A stretch of 64,000 nucleotides of DNA, taken from contig CAWCHI010000007.1 in NCBI GenBank assembly GCA_963795335.1, positions 124,001 to 188,000 of the forward strand, read 5' to 3'. Within the stretch, counting starts at the first letter, position 1; each line of letters opens with the position of its first letter. Origin of the DNA: Trebonia sp963795335. GTDB taxonomy: Bacteria; Actinomycetota; Actinomycetes; Streptosporangiales; Streptosporangiaceae. The translations under genes and the position numbers were made by a program. The notes below the pieces were generated by a model that saw only the letters and a program-made list of their open reading frames with translations, was not told where the DNA came from and made no database searches. Shown piece after piece: positions 44,541 through 53,776 of the stretch.

Positions 44541-45458
44541 CTAGTCCGTGACGCGGATGATCGTCTTGCCAGGCACCCGGCGGTCGGGAGTGAACGCGGA
44601 CGGTGCTTCGGCCAGCGGCCGTACCGCCCCGATGACCGGGTGCAGCCGCCCGGACCGCACCCGCTCGGCGAGGTCCGCCAGCCGCAGCCGGTCCGGCTCG
44701 ACGACAAAGAAGACCGCCCGGCCGTCGGCGGGCCGCAGCTTCGGCAGGCCGATGATCGAGACCAGCGTTCCGCCGGCGCGCACCAGCGGGACCGAGCGTT
44801 CGAGGACCTCGCCCCCGATGACATCGAACACCACGTCGACCTCGCCGACCCCCTCCAGCCGGTCGGCCTGCAGGTCTACGAATACGTCCGTGCCCAGCCC
44901 AAGGGCAGCCTCCCGGTCCGCGGCGCGACCGGTGCCGATGACGCGGGCCCCCAGCTCGTGCGCGAGTTGCACCGCCATCGACCCGACGCCGCCCGCGGCG
45001 CCGTGAATGAGGACGGTCTGGCCGGTCTTCAGCCCTGCGTGATCGAACAGACCCTGCCAGGCGGTCAGCCCGGAGATGGGCACGGCGGCGGCCACGGCGT
45101 AGTCGATGTCCGCCGGGAGCGGGGCGAGGTTGCGCGCCTCCACCGCCGTGTACTCCGCCAGCGTCCCGTCGCGGGTCCAGTCGGCCAGCCCGAACACCCG
45201 CTGGCCCACGGTCAGGCCGGTGGTGCCGTAGCCCAGCTCGCTGACCACACCCGACAGCTCGTGTCCGGGCACACTCGGGGTCCGGTCGCGGCCAGCGCGA
45301 TCGGTCCACGTGCCCGGCCAGTCCAGCTCCCCCGGGGTGAACCCGGCCGCGTGAACGCGCACGATCACGTCGTTTTCGGCCGCGTGGGGGTGCGGGAGGT
45401 CGGAGAGCGTGAGCCCGGCGGCACCAGCGGCCCGGTCTCGCACGGTAACAGCTTGCAT
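44541..45458 (-). CDS. NADP-dependent quinone oxidoreductase-like MDR protein
   Basis: A 305-residue zinc-independent medium-chain dehydrogenase/reductase. The GroES-like N-terminal part has VHAAGFTPGELDWPG and VPGHELSGVV. The Rossmann domain has TVLIHGAAGGVGSMAVQLAH (the AAGGVG cofactor loop) and VIGTGRAADREAALGLGTD. No structural-zinc Cys cluster is visible. It likely reduces quinones or enones. The ATG at 45458 follows AGAAAGGAAT. Confidence 0.9.
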   Translation of the reverse strand: MQAVTVRDRAAGAAGLTLSDLPHPHAAENDVIVRVHAAGFTPGELDWPGTWTDRAGRDRTPSVPGHELSGVVSELGYGTTGLTVGQRVFGLADWTRDGTLAEYTAVEARNLAPLPADIDYAVAAAVPISGLTAWQGLFDHAGLKTGQTVLIHGAAGGVGSMAVQLAHELGARVIGTGRAADREAALGLGTDVFVDLQADRLEGVGEVDVVFDVIGGEVLERSVPLVRAGGTLVSIIGLPKLRPADGRAVFFVVEPDRLRLADLAERVRSGRLHPVIGAVRPLAEAPSAFTPDRRVPGKTIIRVTD

Positions 45459-45483
45459 AACGATTCCTTTCTGTGACCGGTTA

Positions 45484-47091
45484 TCAGGCGTGCGGGATGC
45501 CGCCAGTGCGGCCGTCCTGCAGGTCGAGGGACAGGGCGATGGTGCGGCGGATCTCGTCGCTGATCTTCCGGTTCCGGTACAGCTCGTCGAGCTTGGCCCG
45601 CTGCGCGCGGACCAGCTCGCGGCGGAGGCCGCTGCCGTGCCGGGCCGGGTTGTTCACGTCGCCCGGGCCCACGTCGTCGTTGTCGTCGCCGAGGGCCTCG
45701 CGGACCCGTTCCAGCCGCAGCTCGAACAGCTGCCGGTAGACGTTGGCGGTGTCGTCGTCGACCTCGCCGTTCTCGGCCAGCTCGTCCAGCCGGGCCAGGC
45801 CGGCCTCGGTCACCCGCTGCCGGGCGATCGCCTCGCGCCGGATCTGCTCGTCTCCTTCGGCCAGGCCGAGCGTGCGCAGCAGCGGGCCGAGGGTCAGGCC
45901 CTGCCCGATCAGCGTCACCACGACCACCACGGCGGCGAGGAAGATCAGCGTGGCCCGCTCCGTGAACGGCTTGCCGTAGGCGCTGAGCGGCAGCGTCAGC
46001 GCGATCGCGAGGGAGATCGCACCGCGCATGCCGCCCCAGCCCAGGATCAGCCGCTGCCGCCACGGGTTGCGCACGAAGCCGGAGTGCCGGCCGGGGATGA
46101 AGCGGATCAGCGGCGAGATCATCAGCTCCCAGCCCATCCTCACCCCGATCACCACCGCCACCACCAGCGCGGACGCGCCCGCGAGCCAGGCGACGGAGTA
46201 GCCCCGGGACAGGTGGTCGACGACCGAGCGCAGCTCCAGGCCGAGCAGCACGAACAGGGCCGACTCGAGCATGAAGATCAGCGTCCGCCAGAACAGGGCG
46301 CCGCTCACCCGGGTCGACGCCTGCAGCATGCCCTCGGTCCGGGTGCCGAGGTAGACGCCGCACGTCACCGTGGCCAGCACCCCGGACACGTTCAGTTCCT
46401 CGGCCGGCACGTAGGCGACGAACGGCGTGATCAGCGAGACCAGGATCTGCACCGACGGGTCGCGCACGTAATGGCGGACCCGGCCGATGACGATGGCGAC
46501 GACGAGGCCGTAGGCGACGCCGCCGGCGACCACCTCGACCAGCCGGAGCAGGCCGTGGGCGACGGTGAAGTCGTGCCCCATCGCCTCTACCGCCAGGCCG
46601 AAGGCGGTCAGCGCGACGCCGTCGTTGATAAGGCTCTCGCCTTCGAGGATGGTCACGATCCGGGCAGGCGCCCCCAGCCGGGTCAGCACCGAGGTGGCGG
46701 CGACGGCATCGGTCGGCGCGACCGCGGCCGCGAACGCGAACGCGCCGGGCCAGCCCGCCTCGGGCAGCACCAGGTGGGTCACCGCACCCACGGCGAGGAT
46801 GGTGACCGCCGTTGCCCCGAACGCCAGCGCGGTGATCGGGACCGCGTTCTCCCGGGTCTCCCGGGGCGCGGACAGGAACGCGGCGTTGTAGATCAGCGGC
46901 GGCAGGAACAGCAGCAGCACGAGGTCGGGGGGAAGGTTGATGTTCGGCACCTGCGGGATCAGGCTGGCCAGCACCCCCAGCACGACCAGCACGACCGCGT
47001 CGGGCACCTCGAGCCGCCGGGCGACCGACCGCCCCACGATCATCACGACCGCGATCGCGACCCCAAGCGTGAAAAGCTCGTACTCCCCCAC
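45484..47091 (-). CDS. Na+/H+ antiporter, CPA1 (NhaP/NhaA-like) family
   Basis: An antiporter of about 535 residues with 12-13 membrane segments (VVLVVLGVLASLIPQVPNIN, LVLLLFLPPLIYNAAFLSAP). The CPA1 signatures are present: AVAPTDAVAATSVLTRLGAP with the ion-binding PTD, and ESLINDGVALTAFGLAVEA with the paired ND. The cytoplasmic C-terminus is helical and charged. The frame is open to 47175 but the GTG at 47091 (GEYELFTLG) fits the first helix best. Roles: pH and salt homeostasis. Confidence 0.88.
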   Translation of the reverse strand: MGEYELFTLGVAIAVVMIVGRSVARRLEVPDAVVLVVLGVLASLIPQVPNINLPPDLVLLLFLPPLIYNAAFLSAPRETRENAVPITALAFGATAVTILAVGAVTHLVLPEAGWPGAFAFAAAVAPTDAVAATSVLTRLGAPARIVTILEGESLINDGVALTAFGLAVEAMGHDFTVAHGLLRLVEVVAGGVAYGLVVAIVIGRVRHYVRDPSVQILVSLITPFVAYVPAEELNVSGVLATVTCGVYLGTRTEGMLQASTRVSGALFWRTLIFMLESALFVLLGLELRSVVDHLSRGYSVAWLAGASALVVAVVIGVRMGWELMISPLIRFIPGRHSGFVRNPWRQRLILGWGGMRGAISLAIALTLPLSAYGKPFTERATLIFLAAVVVVVTLIGQGLTLGPLLRTLGLAEGDEQIRREAIARQRVTEAGLARLDELAENGEVDDDTANVYRQLFELRLERVREALGDDNDDVGPGDVNNPARHGSGLRRELVRAQRAKLDELYRNRKISDEIRRTIALSLDLQDGRTGGIPHA

Positions 47092-47299
47092 GTGCCCCTC
47101 TTCCCCATGCCGGATGGCAGTTATGACGGTAACGAACGGGGGCTGGGGAACCACGCACCCGTTCGGTGTCATCAAGGTTCTTTCATGGGCTGATTACATT
47201 ATCGATATATATGGTGACTGTTTGTCATTCCGGACATATCATGCGTTAGCGGCGGCGGTGCGCGGTTCACCCCCGGGCGCGGGCGACGCGGAGTTCTGG

Positions 47300-48733
47300 A
47301 TGGTGATGGTGGCGCTCGACAAGTCAGCGGCCAGGCAGGACGTCGGGCATGACGTTGTGCTGGCGATTTGGCAAGAGCTGGTCGGCCGGGAGCTGTCGCC
47401 GCCTTCGGTCCAGAGGTTCCAGGGCCATCCGGACCTGCCCGCCCTCGGCCGCTTCAGCGAGGACCGGCTGCGGACAGCGGGAAGCGGGCTGTACCAGCGC
47501 TCGGGCCGCCTGCTGCTGGCCGAATGGGTGCGCGAGTGCACCTGGGACGGCGGCGGCAGCGCCTTCCTGACCTGGGAGCCACTGGCAGCGGGCGACCCCG
47601 ATGCGGCGATCGTGGCCCGCGACCTGCTCGCCGCCGCGGTCGGAAGCCTCCCCCGCGAACGCGACCGGACCGTCCTCGCCCAGCGGCTCGGCGCCGGTGG
47701 CCACGGGGCGATGACGCTGGAGGAAATCGGCCACGGGCTCCAGCTCCCGGCCGAACGCGTCCGCCAGATCCAGAGCAGCGCGATCGACCAGCTGTGCCAG
47801 CCGCACACGCCCGCACGGGGCAGCCATTATGTCGGGCGGCTGATCTCTGGCCTGCTCGAGGACGCGGCCGACGACGGCGTGGAACCGGCTGCTGCCCTGG
47901 TAACGCTGGCCGAAGCCGCCTGCCCGGGAGTGCCGGCGATGCTGGCCGTGCTCGTCCTGGCGCGGCTGGCCGGGTTCAGCAAGTACGCCACGGTGCACCT
48001 GAGCGCCGAGGTGAGCAGCCACTACGCGGTTCCCCAGCCCGCTGGGGCGCAGCGGGCACGCTCAGCGGTGCTGGCCGCCGAGCGGCTGGCCCGGATGCTG
48101 CCGCGGACGGAGTGGCCCGGCGGACGCAAGCTCGCCCCGCCCCGCCACGCGATCCGCCCGCAGCGTCACGCGGATGCGGACGGAGCGGGAACCTGGCAGT
48201 CCGTCAAGCTGGAGCGGGAAGTTGGCTACGACTCGGTGGCCGAGCTCTCGTTCATCCGGATGCTCGACCGGGCACCGCAGGTCCTGTGGTTCTGCGAGCA
48301 GCCTGTCGCCATCGGGTACAGCTTTGACGGCCGCCACCGCACCTACTATCCGGACCTGCTGATGGCGACCGGTGACGGCTACTGCGTCCTGGTCGAGGTC
48401 AAGCCGCTGCCGGACATGCCGCTGGCGGTCAACCAGGCCAAGGCCGCCGCGGCGCGGCAATTCTGCGCCCGCCACGGCTGGGGCTACCTGCTGACCGACG
48501 CGGGCGGCCAGACGCTGCACGACCTGCTCGCGCTGCCAGTCCCGGAACCCGCCGCGCAGGCCTTCGCCGAAGCCCTGCATGCGGCCGGAACCATGACCTG
48601 GCGGGACGTCAAAGCCAGCCGCGAGCGCCATCAGCTAGCGTCGCTGCAGGTCAGCGCGCTCGCCCTGCAACGCGGATGGGAGATCAGGCTAGCCCCGTAC
48701 CGGATCACCGACGCGAACGGCCTCGTCGCTTAG
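47300..48733 (+). CDS. Sigma-region-4-like HTH fused to a TnsA-like nuclease domain
   Basis: About 477 residues. The middle contains a sigma-70 region 4-type helix-turn-helix (RERDRTVLAQRLGAGG, MTLEEIGHGLQLPAERVRQI followed by QSSAIDQL). The C-terminal third matches the TnsA/PD-(D/E)xK type: ELSFIRMLDRAPQVLWFCEQ, RTYYPDLLMATGDGYCVLVE followed by VKP, which supplies Asp, Glu and Lys of the nuclease core, then AAARQFCARHGWGYLLTD. The start is uncertain. ATG 47300 has GGAG six bases upstream, but the frame is open to 47125 and beyond. No TnsB/TnsC partner is present. Role unknown; DNA binding and cutting are inferred from folds. Confidence 0.7.
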   Translation: MVMVALDKSAARQDVGHDVVLAIWQELVGRELSPPSVQRFQGHPDLPALGRFSEDRLRTAGSGLYQRSGRLLLAEWVRECTWDGGGSAFLTWEPLAAGDPDAAIVARDLLAAAVGSLPRERDRTVLAQRLGAGGHGAMTLEEIGHGLQLPAERVRQIQSSAIDQLCQPHTPARGSHYVGRLISGLLEDAADDGVEPAAALVTLAEAACPGVPAMLAVLVLARLAGFSKYATVHLSAEVSSHYAVPQPAGAQRARSAVLAAERLARMLPRTEWPGGRKLAPPRHAIRPQRHADADGAGTWQSVKLEREVGYDSVAELSFIRMLDRAPQVLWFCEQPVAIGYSFDGRHRTYYPDLLMATGDGYCVLVEVKPLPDMPLAVNQAKAAAARQFCARHGWGYLLTDAGGQTLHDLLALPVPEPAAQAFAEALHAAGTMTWRDVKASRERHQLASLQVSALALQRGWEIRLAPYRITDANGLVA

Positions 48734-49167
48734 CTGTCGCTGGTGACGAGGTCGGTGAGGTCGTCGATGACCAGGCCGAGGCCGATGCCGGCCATCCACA
48801 CGTCCTTGGCCAGCGGGATGCCCTGCTGGGTGGGCAGCGGCGTGCCGTCCTTGCGCATGCCCGGCGTCCGGGCGTACAGGCCGAGCAGGCCGCCGGAGAA
48901 CGCGGTCAGCCCCGCGCCCGCGACCAGCGACGGGACCCACGGGACGATGAGGGCCGTGCCGAGGGTGATCTCGGTGAGGGCGAGGGCGCGGGCGAAGTCC
49001 TTCGGCTTCAGCTTGGCCAGGAACGGGTAGGTGCCGGCGGCGAAGCCGTGCAGCTGCTTGGCGGTCTCCTCGTCGGCCGACAGCTTGCCGATGCCGGAGT
49101 TGAGGATGAAAGCCCCCGCCGTGATGCGCTGCGGCAGGTGAGCAGGCTTGATCGAGAAGAGTCCCAT
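48730..49167 (-). CDS. DoxX-like membrane protein
   Basis: A 145-residue protein starting MGLFSIKPAHLPQRITAGAF, then ILNSGIGKLSADEETAKQLH. The four-helix layout (TEITLGTALIVPWVPSLVAG, LTAFSGGLLGLYARTPGM) resembles the DoxX/DUF4267-type redox-linked family. Its stop overlaps that of the convergent nuclease gene (TTAG). The ATG at 49167 follows GGAGG. Confidence 0.75.
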   Translation of the reverse strand: MGLFSIKPAHLPQRITAGAFILNSGIGKLSADEETAKQLHGFAAGTYPFLAKLKPKDFARALALTEITLGTALIVPWVPSLVAGAGLTAFSGGLLGLYARTPGMRKDGTPLPTQQGIPLAKDVWMAGIGLGLVIDDLTDLVTSDS

Positions 49168-49260
49168 AGTTGTCCTCCGTTGCGGTCCCTGTAACTTCGC
49201 TGCCCTACCCCTGCCTCGGGGCGCTCATGCACTCGTGCGGCTGGTGTTACCGAACCTTAG

Positions 49261-50169
49261 TTACCGCACCTTGGTCCGGCCTCCGGTGCTGCGCTCCTCG
49301 TCCCGGTAGCTCGTCAGTGACTGCGAGCCCGCCAGCACCGTGTTGACCAGCGCCCGGACCGCCGCCCGCTGCTCGGCCCGCGGGTTGGTCAGCAGCACCA
49401 GGTCGATGGTGCCGAGCTCGGGCAGCCGGTGCCCGACGGCCAGGGTGGTGAGCTGGGCGGGCACGAGGCTCGCGGCCATGGCGGAGATGCCGACCCCGGC
49501 CGCCACCGCCCCGATCAGCCCGTTGACACCGCGGCAGATGCACGCGGTGCGGAACGGGATCGCGGCCTCATGCAGCGCCCGGCTGATCTCGGTCCGGGTG
49601 ATGCTCGGGGCGGCGTAGACGACCAGCGGCAGCGGCTTGCTCAGGTCGAGCTTGGTCGACTGGGTGCCCACCCACACCAGCCGGTCCCGCTTGACGAGCT
49701 GACCGCGCTGCTCCCCGCTGGGCCGCTTGCCGATGAACACGTCGAGCCGGTCCCGCTCGAGCCGCTGGTGCAGCGGCCCGCTCTGGTCCACCCGCAGGTC
49801 GAAGTCGACCAGGGGGTTGTCCCGGCGGAAGTCGCGCAGGATCTGCGGCAGCCGGGTCAGCGCCAGGTCGTCGGCGATCCCGATCCGCATCCGCCCACTG
49901 GGCCGGTCGCCGCTGAAGTAGGCGGCCGCCTGCTCGGACGCGGCCAGGATGTTGCGGGCGAAGCCGGCCATCGCCTCCCCGTCGGCCGTCAGCCAGACCG
50001 AGTGGGTGTCCCGGTAGACCAGGACCCGGCCAACCTCGCTCTCCAGCCGGCGGATGTGCTGGCTGACGGTCGGCTGCTGGAGGCCGAGCCGGGCCGCCGC
50101 CTGGGTGAAGCTGCCGGTCTGCTGGACCGCGAGGAAGGTGGTCAGTAGCTGGGGATCATAGCCTGTCAT
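49261..50169 (-). CDS. LysR family transcriptional regulator
   Basis: A 302-residue regulator. The winged helix-turn-helix is at residues about 5-63 (LLTTFLAVQQTGSFTQAAAR, LGLQQPTVSQHIRRLESEVG). The effector domain follows (GRMRIGIADDLALTRLPQIL, GVNGLIGAVAAGVGISAMAA). It is divergent from the MFS gene at 50280, with an AT-rich 110-base spacer holding a TTATTGT-type half-site, so it probably controls that exporter. ATG 50169 is preferred to the upstream GTG and TTG. Confidence 0.9.
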   Translation of the reverse strand: MTGYDPQLLTTFLAVQQTGSFTQAAARLGLQQPTVSQHIRRLESEVGRVLVYRDTHSVWLTADGEAMAGFARNILAASEQAAAYFSGDRPSGRMRIGIADDLALTRLPQILRDFRRDNPLVDFDLRVDQSGPLHQRLERDRLDVFIGKRPSGEQRGQLVKRDRLVWVGTQSTKLDLSKPLPLVVYAAPSITRTEISRALHEAAIPFRTACICRGVNGLIGAVAAGVGISAMAASLVPAQLTTLAVGHRLPELGTIDLVLLTNPRAEQRAAVRALVNTVLAGSQSLTSYRDEERSTGGRTKVR

Positions 50170-50279
50170 CACGTTCCACAATAACTGTTAGGCAGGTTAT
50201 TGTACTTCCATATAAACGGGGACTGCTGAAGACTTCCTGTAGAACGCATGACAACCGTGGACAACAGGAAGGTCCCTCA

Positions 50280-51576
50280 GTGACGACCGCCGAGAGGATT
50301 CGGCCATCGGGGGGCGCCTTCGCACCCCTCACTTCGCGCAGCTACCGGATTTACCTGACCGGGCAGAGCCTGGCCAACACCGGCACCTGGATGCAGAGCA
50401 TCGCCCAGGACTGGCTGATCTTTGACCTCACCCACAGCTCGACCGCCGTCGGCATCACGATGGCGCTGCAGTTCCTGCCCATCCTCTTGCTCGGCTTGCA
50501 GGCCGGGGCGGTCGCCGACCGTATCCCCAAGCGGCGCATCCTGCTCACCACCCAGACGCTGAACGCTATTGCTACGGGCTTGCTGGCTTTTATTACTGTC
50601 CTGGGCTTGGTCCGCCCGGTCGATGTGTACGCGTTCGCGCTGGTGGCCGGGGTCATCTTCGCGTTCGACGTCCCGGCCCGGCAGTCGTTCGTCACCGAGG
50701 TCGTGCCGGAGGAAAACCTCCGCGCGGCGGTCTCGCTGACCGCGGCGGTGTTCCAGTCGACCCGGCTGATCGGCCCGGCCATCGCCAGCCTGCTGATCGC
50801 CACCGTCGGGACCGGCTGGGTGTTCGGGCTCAACGCCTTGTGCTACCTCGGGCCGACGGTCGGGCTGCTGATGCTGCGGCCCGTCTGACCTGCGCTCTGC
50901 TCCGGTCGTTGCTGGCCGGTCGCCGGGGGCAGTCCGTGAGGCGGTCCGGTACGTGCGCCGGCGGCCGGAAGTGATGTGGACGATCTTCCTGGTGGGGATG
51001 CTCGGCACCTTCGGGCTGAACTTCCCGGTGGTGCTGACGGCGATGGCGAAGACGACGTTCGGCGGCAACGCGAGCACGTACGGGCTGTTCAACATCGTCA
51101 TCGGCCTCGGGTCCGCGGTCGGCGCGGTGGTGGCCGGGATGGGGGCGCGGCCCCGGGTGCGGATGATCGTGTTCTTCGCCGCTCTCTTCGGGGTGCTGCA
51201 GGCGCTGGCGGGGCTGGCGCCGGGTCTCCTGGTCTTCTTGCTGCTCATCGCCGGGATGGGCTTCGTCAACCTGATCTGCCAGGCGATGGCGAACTCGTCG
51301 GTGCAACTCGCGGTCGACCCGGAGATGCGCGGCCGGGTGATGGGGCTGTACATGCTGGTCTTCATCGGCGGGACGCCCATCGGGGCGCCCATCGTCGGGG
51401 CGGTGACCAGCCACTACGGGGCGCGCGACGGGATGCTGCTGTGCGGGCTGGTGCCGGTGGCGGCGGCTCTGGTGGTGGCGGTGGCGCTGTACTCACGGCG
51501 GCGGCACGCCCGGGTTGGCGCGGCGTCCGGGATGGCGGACACCGGGCCGATCGCACTGCCGGCGGGGCGGCTGTAG
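50280..51576 (+). pseudogene. MFS transporter, DHA3/enterobactin exporter-like (frameshifted)
   Basis: N-terminal half in one frame: SRSYRIYLTGQSLANTGTWM, QSIAQDWLIFDLTHSSTAVG, DRIPKRRILLTTQTLNA. After a break near 50880 the other frame gives REAVRYVRRRPEVMWTIFLV and GTFGLNFPVVLTAMAKTTFG through to a normal C-terminus. The joined protein, about 430 residues with 12 helices, fits the DHA3/EntS-type exporters. GTG start after AGGAAGG. Divergent from a LysR regulator. Confidence 0.85.
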
Positions 51577-51602
51577 GGAGCAAGGCGCAGCTCCGTGGAG
51601 CC

Positions 51603-52637
51603 TTACGCCATGGGGATGCCCTTTTGCCAGTCTGCGCCAAAGGAAGTCCGGAGGGCCTGCAGGTAAGCGAACTCCGAGGAGGCTTCCGGTCTGGTGACCA
51701 CCGTAGCTACACCGATGCCGAGGCCCGCCAAGGTTGTCAGTAGCCAGGCGGCCACCGGAAGAACGTAGACGCCCGCAGCCGCAACACCGATGGCGCCCAG
51801 CACCAGCAGGCCCCGCTTGACCCAGACGATGTCATCGCTGTGGCCAGCCTTTTCGAGCTGACGTACCGCCGCCTTGATCTCTTTCAGTACAGCTCCCGGA
51901 TCGGCTTGACCCGTCGGATCCGAAGCACCGTCGATGAGTTTACCAACCGCCCGGTTGAGTTCTTGCCGTTCGTCCGCGTAAGCGACGCGAAATTTCAGCA
52001 CCTTCTCCAGTGACGTTTCTGGGCTCGGGATCGGAAGCAGGTCGCCGATATCCATCTGCCAGGCCAGGGCTTGCCGAAGGCGTAGATCCGGACCGAGCGG
52101 GGCGAATGCGACCTCATGGGCTGCGACCAAGTCAGTGAACGGGATCACCCCGCGAGAAGCAGCGGCCAGGTGCTTGGCGAGCACGATCATGAGTCGCGAC
52201 AGGAGCACCGGCGACACGCGGTACATATTCCCATCCTCCGGAGCGAACGCCCCGCTCTCGACGAGTTCGTCTTGGACGGCGAGCGGCAGCTTGCCCCAGT
52301 GCACTCGGTTGTACCCGTCCAGTGGACCTGGCACCGGGACGAGATCCTGGCCGGGGAGTTCCAGTACCACGCGGCGAAGATCTTCAACCAGGTTCGCAAG
52401 TGCCTCGCGCGGGAGATCGTCCGCATAGACCGGGCGGTACAGTCCGATGTCCTTAAGAGCCGCCAGCTCAGACCCGAATTGGTACTGATATCCCTCGGCG
52501 GGAACGATGCTCGTGAAGTTGTCCCAATACAGAAGCGCCTGCCAGAGCACCCGCCGCGGCGGGTGGACAAACGGGTAATACATCATTGTTGTTTCCAAGG
52601 CAAACCCCCAAAAATCCCCGGTGTCTCCTCCTCTCAT
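51603..52637 (-). CDS. DUF6236-like protein with C-terminal membrane segments
   Basis: A 344-residue protein. The N-terminus has MMYYPFVHPPRRVLWQALLY followed by WDNFTSIVPAEGY, which resembles the poorly known DUF6236 family. Mid-region helices are rich in Leu, and near residue 275 a hydrophobic pair follows (GLLVLGAIGVAAAGVYVLPV, AWLLTTLAGLGIGVATVV). Codon use is less GC-biased than the neighbours, which may indicate transfer. Start at 52637 (MRGGDTGDFWGFALE) or the Met pair at 52586. Function unknown. Confidence 0.65.
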   Translation of the reverse strand: MRGGDTGDFWGFALETTMMYYPFVHPPRRVLWQALLYWDNFTSIVPAEGYQYQFGSELAALKDIGLYRPVYADDLPREALANLVEDLRRVVLELPGQDLVPVPGPLDGYNRVHWGKLPLAVQDELVESGAFAPEDGNMYRVSPVLLSRLMIVLAKHLAAASRGVIPFTDLVAAHEVAFAPLGPDLRLRQALAWQMDIGDLLPIPSPETSLEKVLKFRVAYADERQELNRAVGKLIDGASDPTGQADPGAVLKEIKAAVRQLEKAGHSDDIVWVKRGLLVLGAIGVAAAGVYVLPVAAWLLTTLAGLGIGVATVVTRPEASSEFAYLQALRTSFGADWQKGIPMA

Positions 52638-52784
52638 TGTTCTCTTCTTCGGCGAGCTGCACAATAAGACGGGCTGCACAATAAGCGGGCGGTCAACGCT
52701 CCGTCCCGACAGAATGGGCGCACGCCGCAATAATCATCACAGAGCGCGAGCGGATACCGGGCCGATTGCGTTGCTGCGGCTGTA

Positions 52785-52829
52785 GCTGCGTCATGATGGG
52801 CTGCGTCACGATGGGCTGCGTCATGATGG
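52785..52829. repeat. Three 15-bp tandem repeats just before a start codon
   Basis: GCTGCGTCATGATGG at 52785-52799, 52800-52814 (one change) and 52815-52829, ending five bases before the ATG at 52834. Each unit contains GATGG, which may act as a weak Shine-Dalgarno. Confidence 0.85.
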
Positions 52830-52833
52830 GGTA

Positions 52834-53220
52834 ATGGCCCGCCTGCATGACGTCGTCATCGACTGCCGCCATCCCGCGTCGATCGCCCGGTTCTGGGCCG
52901 CCGCGCTCGACGGCTACCAGGTCGCCCCGTACGACGAGGCGGAACTCGCCCGGCTGCGGACGAAGGGCATCTTCGACCCCGAGGACGACCCGACCGTGCT
53001 GGTCGAGGGGCCGGACGGGCAGCCGCGGATGTTCTTCCAGCTCGTACCGGAGCCAAAGGTCGTGAAGAACCGCGTCCATCTCGACCTGGTGTGTGACCGG
53101 GTCGAGGAGGAGGCGGAACGACTCCGGGGGCTCGGGGCGAGCGTGGTGGCCAAGTTCCCGGACCACCTGCTGCTGAGTGATCCGGAAGGGAACGAGTTCT
53201 GCCTTTCGGCGCAGGGTTGA
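52834..53220 (+). CDS. VOC/glyoxalase family protein
   Basis: A 128-residue single VOC domain protein: MARLHDVVIDCRHPASIARF, WAAALDGYQVAPYDEAELA, then RMFFQLVPEPKVVKNRVHLD and DHLLLSDPEGNEFCL. The DPEGNEFC block carries the usual metal-binding Glu, and VHLD the His. Typical of the actinomycete VOC proteins of unknown substrate. The start lies directly after three tandem repeats. Confidence 0.88.
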   Translation: MARLHDVVIDCRHPASIARFWAAALDGYQVAPYDEAELARLRTKGIFDPEDDPTVLVEGPDGQPRMFFQLVPEPKVVKNRVHLDLVCDRVEEEAERLRGLGASVVAKFPDHLLLSDPEGNEFCLSAQG

Positions 53221-53292
53221 GAGAGCCGGCCGGGGTTGGAAAGCAGGTCACGCGCCATGCGGCGCGGCTAGCGGCCTGACCGCTAACACAGG

Positions 53293-53314
53293 GGGCCCGT
53301 CGATTGACGGGCCC
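53293..53314. terminator. Hairpin terminator
   Basis: GGGCCCGTC at 53293-53301 and GACGGGCCC at 53306-53314 with a GATT loop, followed by CTCTTGTGT on the plus strand. Ends the VOC gene. Confidence 0.7.
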
Positions 53315-53330
53315 TCTCTTGTGTCCTAAA

Positions 53331-53350
53331 GTGCTAGTCAACTAAGACAC
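53331..53350. promoter_or_regulatory. Operator candidate of the YtrA-type regulator
   Basis: GTGCTAGT-CA-ACTAAGACAC contains a TAGT/ACTA palindrome nested in GTG/CAC, 16 bases before the GntR start. YtrA-type repressors typically bind GTG...CAC palindromes over their own promoter. Confidence 0.45.
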
Positions 53351-53365
53351 TAGGAGTACAGGCAG

Positions 53366-53776
53366 ATGATCAGCTTCCGGGTAGACGGGCGATCGGGGGT
53401 GCCACCGTACCTGCAACTCGTCCAGCAGGTACGGCAGGCGCTCCGGATGGGCCTGCTCGAGGTGGGCGACCAGCTCCCGACGGTGCGAGAGGTGGTCGCG
53501 GAGGTGGCCGTGAACCCGAACACGGTGCTCAAGGCGTACCGCGACCTGGAGCGCGGGGGCCTCGTCGAGGCACGGGCAGGACAGGGCACGTTCGTGCTCC
53601 GGCGCCCGGCCGGCCCGCCGCCCGCGACCCACGCGCGGCTCGGGCGGTCCCTGGCCCGCTGGGTCAGCGAGGCGCGGGAGGCGGGGCTCGACGACGAGTC
53701 GATGGAATCGCTGCTGCGGGTCTCGCTGCGGGCGTCCGACCCCGCCGTTCCTCACCCGCAGGGAGAAATCGCATGA
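53366..53776 (+). CDS. GntR family regulator, YtrA subfamily
   Basis: A 136-residue regulator with the winged helix-turn-helix PPYLQLVQQVRQALRMGLLE, GDQLPTVREVVAEVAVNPNT, VLKAYRDLERGGLVEARAGQ and a short C-terminal domain. That length marks the YtrA group, which represses adjacent ABC exporters. First gene of a three-gene operon, stop overlapping the ATPase start (ATGA). The ATG follows GGAG at 9 bases. Confidence 0.92.
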   Translation: MISFRVDGRSGVPPYLQLVQQVRQALRMGLLEVGDQLPTVREVVAEVAVNPNTVLKAYRDLERGGLVEARAGQGTFVLRRPAGPPPATHARLGRSLARWVSEAREAGLDDESMESLLRVSLRASDPAVPHPQGEIA

